A stretch of DNA of 64,000 bases from Bacillus atrophaeus (GTDB taxonomy: Bacteria > Bacillota > Bacilli > Bacillales > Bacillaceae): contig NZ_LSBB01000018.1 in the NCBI RefSeq assembly GCF_001584335.1, positions 186,001-250,000 on the forward strand. The letters run 5' to 3'. The position numbers were made by a program, and so were the translations under genes. The notes below the pieces were generated by a model. The model was not told the DNA's origin, searched no databases, and saw only the letters and a list, made by a program, of their open reading frames with translations. Every line of letters starts with the position of its first letter. The stretch's first letter is position 1. Of the stretch, positions 61,107 through 64,000 are shown one piece after another.

Positions 61107-61889
61107 ATGAGTATTGCTACAGAGGCTGTTAAGAAATCGGAAGTTTTTGAAATCAACGGGATGAACTTATGGTACGGAGAACATCAGGCCTTAAAAGATA
61201 TTCATATGAAAATGAATAAACATGAGGTCACGGCGATCATCGGCCCATCCGGCTGCGGAAAATCTACGTTTATCAAGACATTGAATTTAATGATCCGTAT
61301 GACGCCGAACGTAAGAATGACCGGCGACATGATCTATAATGGCAGTAATCTTTTGCAGCAGAAAGTGGATGTCGTAGAGTTAAGAAAAAATATCGGCATG
61401 GTCTTTCAAAAAGGCAATCCGTTTCCGCAATCCATCTTTGATAATGTGGCTTACGGACCGAGAATTCATGGTATGAAAAACAAAAAGAAGCTTCAAGAAA
61501 CGGTAGAAAAATCGTTAAAAGATGTTGCGTTATGGGATGAAGTGAAAGACCGTCTGCATCATCAGGCGCTTGCATTATCCGGAGGCCAGCAGCAGCGTCT
61601 CTGCATCGCCAGAGCGCTTGCCACAAATCCCGATATCTTACTAATGGATGAACCGACGTCAGCGCTTGACCCGATTTCAACAAGAAAAATTGAGGAGCTT
61701 ATCCTGCAGTTGAAGGGAAAATACACTATCGTTATTGTCACGCATAACATGCAGCAGGCAGCCAGAGTTTCTGATCAAACCGCATTCTTTTACATGGGAG
61801 AGCTTGTTGAGTGCGATGATACGGTAAAGATGTTTTCACACCCAAATGATAAAAGAACGAAGGATTATATTACAGGGAAGTTTGGATAA
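61107..61889 (+). CDS. pstBB: Phosphate ABC transporter ATPase PstB (second copy)
   Basis: It has 260 residues from the ATG at 61107 ([20 protein letters not shown]), behind TTAGGAGGGC; a frame from 61020 overlaps pstBA and is rejected. Walker [15 protein letters not shown], signature [16 protein letters not shown] and Walker [12 protein letters not shown] are intact. It is a diverged tandem duplicate of pstBA and shares most motif residues. Whether the ATPases form a heterodimer is not visible from sequence. Confidence 0.96.
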   Translation: MSIATEAVKKSEVFEINGMNLWYGEHQALKDIHMKMNKHEVTAIIGPSGCGKSTFIKTLNLMIRMTPNVRMTGDMIYNGSNLLQQKVDVVELRKNIGMVFQKGNPFPQSIFDNVAYGPRIHGMKNKKKLQETVEKSLKDVALWDEVKDRLHHQALALSGGQQQRLCIARALATNPDILLMDEPTSALDPISTRKIEELILQLKGKYTIVIVTHNMQQAARVSDQTAFFYMGELVECDDTVKMFSHPNDKRTKDYITGKFG

Positions 61890-61917
61890 CCCTCAAAAAG
61901 GGCTGTTTTAGCCTGCG

Positions 61918-61949
61918 GAGGCTCGGAGAGATCACTCAGAGCCTCTTTT
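61918..61949 (+). terminator. Terminator of the pst operon
   Basis: GAGGCTC (61918-61924) pairs with GAGCCTC (61939-61945), then TTTT; an inner GGAG/CTC extends it. No phoU follows, as in B. subtilis. Confidence 0.75.
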
Positions 61950-62000
61950 GTATGCAGAAAATGCAGGTAAACCTCAGCGGCATTAAAATGTCCTAAAATT

Positions 62001-62048
62001 AAAAAAAGCTTGCCGGCAGTATCCAGAAATGGACGCTGCCGGCAAGCT
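62001..62048 (-). terminator. Terminator of yqzD-yqzC
   Basis: On the minus strand AGCTTGCCGGCAG and CTGCCGGCAAGCT (13 bp, perfect) are followed by seven T. Confidence 0.93.
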
Positions 62049-62063
62049 GAAACAGGCTGTTTA

Positions 62064-62528
62064 TCAGCGTGTCAAAGTTTTAACAATCTTTTTGAAGCTC
62101 ATGCCCTGCTTTAACTTAAAATTACCGGCTCGGATTTCTTTATGGTAGCCTGCGTCAATGACATAATCATTAAAATCCTGCGCTGAGGAAATGAGGCCCT
62201 CTTTTTCAAGAATGTCCGAAACATCAGCAGTGCTCATGCCGTCTTTGATGGTAAGTTTATACGTTTTATTTTTATTTTTTTCTGTATCTGCATTGCTGTC
62301 ATCACTTAATGATTTCTCTTTTGAATCCAACAGCTTTTGATATTCATCACGGTCGACTGAGACCATTTTTTTAGAGTCAAGATAAGCGCTGACATCCTGT
62401 TCGCTCACTGATTTTTCATTTTTAACAGCGGCGGCTTGGTCTTCATCGGTCAAATAGAAAACACCGGCAAGAACGGCAGTCGCTAAAATAATGCCGCCGG
62501 CAAATGCTTGAATGCCCCGTTTTGTCAT
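62064..62528 (-). CDS. yqzC: YqzC, membrane-anchored protein with an MltG-like N-domain
   Basis: It has 154 residues. A TM (about residues 8-25) is followed by a charged linker and a C-terminal domain (about 88-154) reading TYKLTIKDGMSTADVSDILE, then FNDYVIDAGYHKEIRAGNFK. This looks like the LysM-like module at the N terminus of YceG/MltG lytic transglycosylases, but the catalytic domain is absent. It overlaps yqzD by four bases (ATGA). The function is unknown; a wall-related role is inference. Confidence 0.85.
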   Translation of the reverse strand: MTKRGIQAFAGGIILATAVLAGVFYLTDEDQAAAVKNEKSVSEQDVSAYLDSKKMVSVDRDEYQKLLDSKEKSLSDDSNADTEKNKNKTYKLTIKDGMSTADVSDILEKEGLISSAQDFNDYVIDAGYHKEIRAGNFKLKQGMSFKKIVKTLTR

Positions 62529-62878
62529 ACGAGCACCCTCTCGTTATCCTTAATAATATGATTCACATCTTCTACTGAAACATGCTCCGCTTTTGCAATA
62601 GCTTCCACAGACATGCCGTTATTATATTTAGATAGAATTTGCTTAGCGATTTTTTGATTGATGCCGCTGTGCTTAGATTTGCGGATGACAAGATTTGTTT
62701 CCAGCAATTCTTCTTCAAGCACAGTCATTTTCTTTTTCAATTTATAAATTTCCTGCATAGCGGAAAGCTGAAGAGTCTCAACCTCTTGTTCTACATCCTT
62801 CATTGGATCTCTCTGAGAATATGAGAATGCAATTAGCGCTATACTGACGATAAACAACGCAATAATAGCGATTTCCAC
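62525..62878 (-). CDS. yqzD: YqzD, membrane-anchored coiled-coil protein with HTH-like end
   Basis: It has 117 residues from GTG 62878, behind AAGGTGATG. One N-terminal TM (residues 2-19), a coiled coil (about 28-62), then a segment, KQILSKYNNGMSVEAIAKAE, that resembles a resolvase-type helix-turn-helix. The upstream promoter may be TTTAGT-17-TATAAA near 62916-62944, weak. Function unknown; it forms an operon with yqzC. Confidence 0.85.
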   Translation of the reverse strand: MEIAIIALFIVSIALIAFSYSQRDPMKDVEQEVETLQLSAMQEIYKLKKKMTVLEEELLETNLVIRKSKHSGINQKIAKQILSKYNNGMSVEAIAKAEHVSVEDVNHIIKDNERVLV

Positions 62879-63058
62879 GTTTCATCACCTTCTATTCTTA
62901 TTTTACCCTTCTTTTTTATACCATAAAATAGCTATATACTAAAGGAATTCGTGAAAAAAACGGATATTTTGTCGAGAAATCTTTCTTTGTTTACACCAGA
63001 TGTAATGGTTTAATAGGATCAGTGAGAAATACCAGGGGAAGGAGACTGTTAAAAGCAA

Positions 63059-63532
63059 ATGGATAAACACCCAGTTTCCCATATTATTCGAAACACTGAC
63101 CCTTTTTATAGGGACAGCTTCGACATTATGATACAACATTATTCTCAAACCTTAATTGTAAAATGGAATTTTCCCGCCGGCATATTGCAGCGCACAGAAG
63201 CGGTGCTTTTTGAGGATACACAAGATATGGTGAAAGAAATCAGCCTCTTGCTGACCAAAGGCAACGAGAAGTTTGTCTATAAGGCGCATACCAATCTTTA
63301 TAAAGGAGAACTGAAGTTTCATCCGGCAGCCGGGGATGCAGAGTACAGGGCCGAATTCAGAGTGTATAATTCGCTGAATGTCTGCCTCAAATGGGCGGAG
63401 ACACCACCTGTATTTATGAAAGAAAACGAAGTAAAACAGGTGAAGGGTTTCAGCCGATTTGAGCCTTGCGGGAATTGGTCAGAACAATTTTCTGCATATA
63501 CCTCTTATCCGACTGAGGACAAGAGACTGTGA
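63059..63532 (+). CDS. yqgL: YqgL, conserved Bacillus protein
   Basis: It has 157 residues starting MDKHPVSHIIRNTDPFYRDS, with no signal or membrane segment and no motif I recognise; mixed alpha/beta with a Trp/Phe-rich centre. GGAAGGAG lies 14 bases from the ATG, longer than usual. The stop overlaps the next gene by 4 bases, so it is likely co-translated with the glycosyltransferase and may work in the same process; that is inference. Confidence 0.82.
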   Translation: MDKHPVSHIIRNTDPFYRDSFDIMIQHYSQTLIVKWNFPAGILQRTEAVLFEDTQDMVKEISLLLTKGNEKFVYKAHTNLYKGELKFHPAAGDAEYRAEFRVYNSLNVCLKWAETPPVFMKENEVKQVKGFSRFEPCGNWSEQFSAYTSYPTEDKRL

Positions 63533-64000
63533 AGATCCTGATTCTTTCATCCGAAAATCCAAGCCATCCCAAAAGCGGACTAGGTGTCCACCTCAGCCGT
63601 TTGATACCGCTTATTGAGCCGCACGCAGAGCTATATGTTTGCGCACCTGACGGATGTCATACTTCCCCGATACATATACATTTGCCCGTTTCAACGAATT
63701 TCCTCTCTTATGCTGACTTTGAAAGCGCTATGGCGGATGTAAATGCACAAATGATTAAACATGTGATGGACGGCAAATGGCGATATGATCTTATCCATGC
63801 ACACGATGACATCACGGCTCCTGCAGCCCGCTATTTGAAAAACAAGCTTAATATCCCGCTGCTGACCACAATACATGGGCTTGAAAGCAGCCGAAAACAA
63901 GTTGTCCAACAAACGCCTCATCCATACAGACAATTGACAGAGTGTATTCTGATTGAAGCCTCTGACCGGATCATCGTTCTGAGCACTTTTATGAAATCAT
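63529..64000 (+). CDS. yqgM: YqgM, glycosyltransferase family 4 (3' end cut off)
   Basis: It starts at GTG 63529, overlapping the yqgL TGA (GTGA), and stays open to the window edge, 157 codons. The N-terminal half of a GT-B glycosyltransferase is visible: KILILSSENPSHPKSGLGVH with a Gly-rich loop, DLIHAHDDITAPAARYL, LLTTIHGLESSR and ASDRIIVLSTFMKS, which is the glycosyl group 1/4 pattern. It probably transfers sugar from a nucleotide donor to an unknown acceptor, perhaps in the envelope or spore surface. Confidence 0.88.
   Translation, partial: MKILILSSENPSHPKSGLGVHLSRLIPLIEPHAELYVCAPDGCHTSPIHIHLPVSTNFLSYADFESAMADVNAQMIKHVMDGKWRYDLIHAHDDITAPAARYLKNKLNIPLLTTIHGLESSRKQVVQQTPHPYRQLTECILIEASDRIIVLSTFMKS

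Noticed and set aside
61273-61683. 136-codon minus-strand frame inside pstBB
   Set aside because: Antisense shadow of an ABC ATPase; composition follows the complement of the motifs.
60290-61889. Tandem PstB genes as a sign of recent duplication or transfer
   Set aside because: The two copies are well diverged and the same pair is present in B. subtilis, so the duplication is old.

Overview
This window is chromosomal DNA of an endospore-forming Bacillus of the B. subtilis group. The evidence is the spore genes (gpr, spoIIP, yqfC, yqfD, yqfQ, yqfX, yqfZ), CIRCE/HrcA heat-shock control, sigma-W-, T-box- and PhoP-type regulation, and gene order and protein sequences that follow the known comEC to yqgM segment of the B. 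subtilis 168 chromosome almost gene for gene. The proteins differ from my recollection of 168 at scattered positions (SodA and RpsT for example), so this is probably a relative such as B. amyloliquefaciens/velezensis or B. atrophaeus. I cannot settle the species. No rRNA, tRNA, insertion sequence, prophage or CRISPR array is visible.

Layout. 1-4.1 kb: 3'-most ~97% of comEC (DNA uptake channel), small yqzM, DNA polymerase delta subunit holA, rpsT. 4.2-9 kb: spore protease gpr, spoIIP, yqxA, lepA. 9-18.2 kb: hemW, then the heat-shock operon hrcA-grpE-dnaK-dnaJ-prmA-rsmE-mtaB with its CIRCE operator. 18.2-25.4 kb: yqeW, rpsU-yqeY, sigma-W operon yqeZ-floA-yqfB, sporulation pair yqfC-yqfD, phoH. 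25.4-34.2 kb: pgpH, ybeY, dgkA, cdd, era, yqzL, recO, and glyQS behind a glycine T-box. 34.3-39.7 kb: ccpN and ppsR, then the macromolecular synthesis operon yqxD-dnaG-sigA. 40-52 kb: cccA, trmK-yqfO, ispH, yqfQ, cshB-nfo, yqfT, yqfU, zur, yqfW, yqfX, ispG, yqfZ, yqgB. 52.4-57.3 kb: yqgC, sodA, yqgE, pbpA. 57.4-61.9 kb: phosphate operon pstS-pstC-pstA-pstBA-pstBB behind four PhoP boxes in exact 11-bp register. 62-64 kb: yqzD-yqzC, yqgL and the start of glycosyltransferase gene yqgM, cut by the window edge.

The coding content is conserved core genome and I found no new multi-gene system. The points worth a second look are regulatory. Around 22.87-22.92 kb the terminator of the sigma-W operon, a sigma-E-like promoter and the yqfC ribosome binding site are folded into one 50-base element. 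Promoters for ispH and zur lie upstream of terminator-like hairpins, so short RNAs or attenuation are possible. A 20-base inverted repeat overlaps the -10 of the sigma-W promoter. Other unexplained inverted repeats sit in the ccpN and yqgB promoters, and a strong ribosome binding site without a recognised gene precedes yqzL. The yqgA gene that I recall between yqfZ and yqgB in strain 168 is absent.
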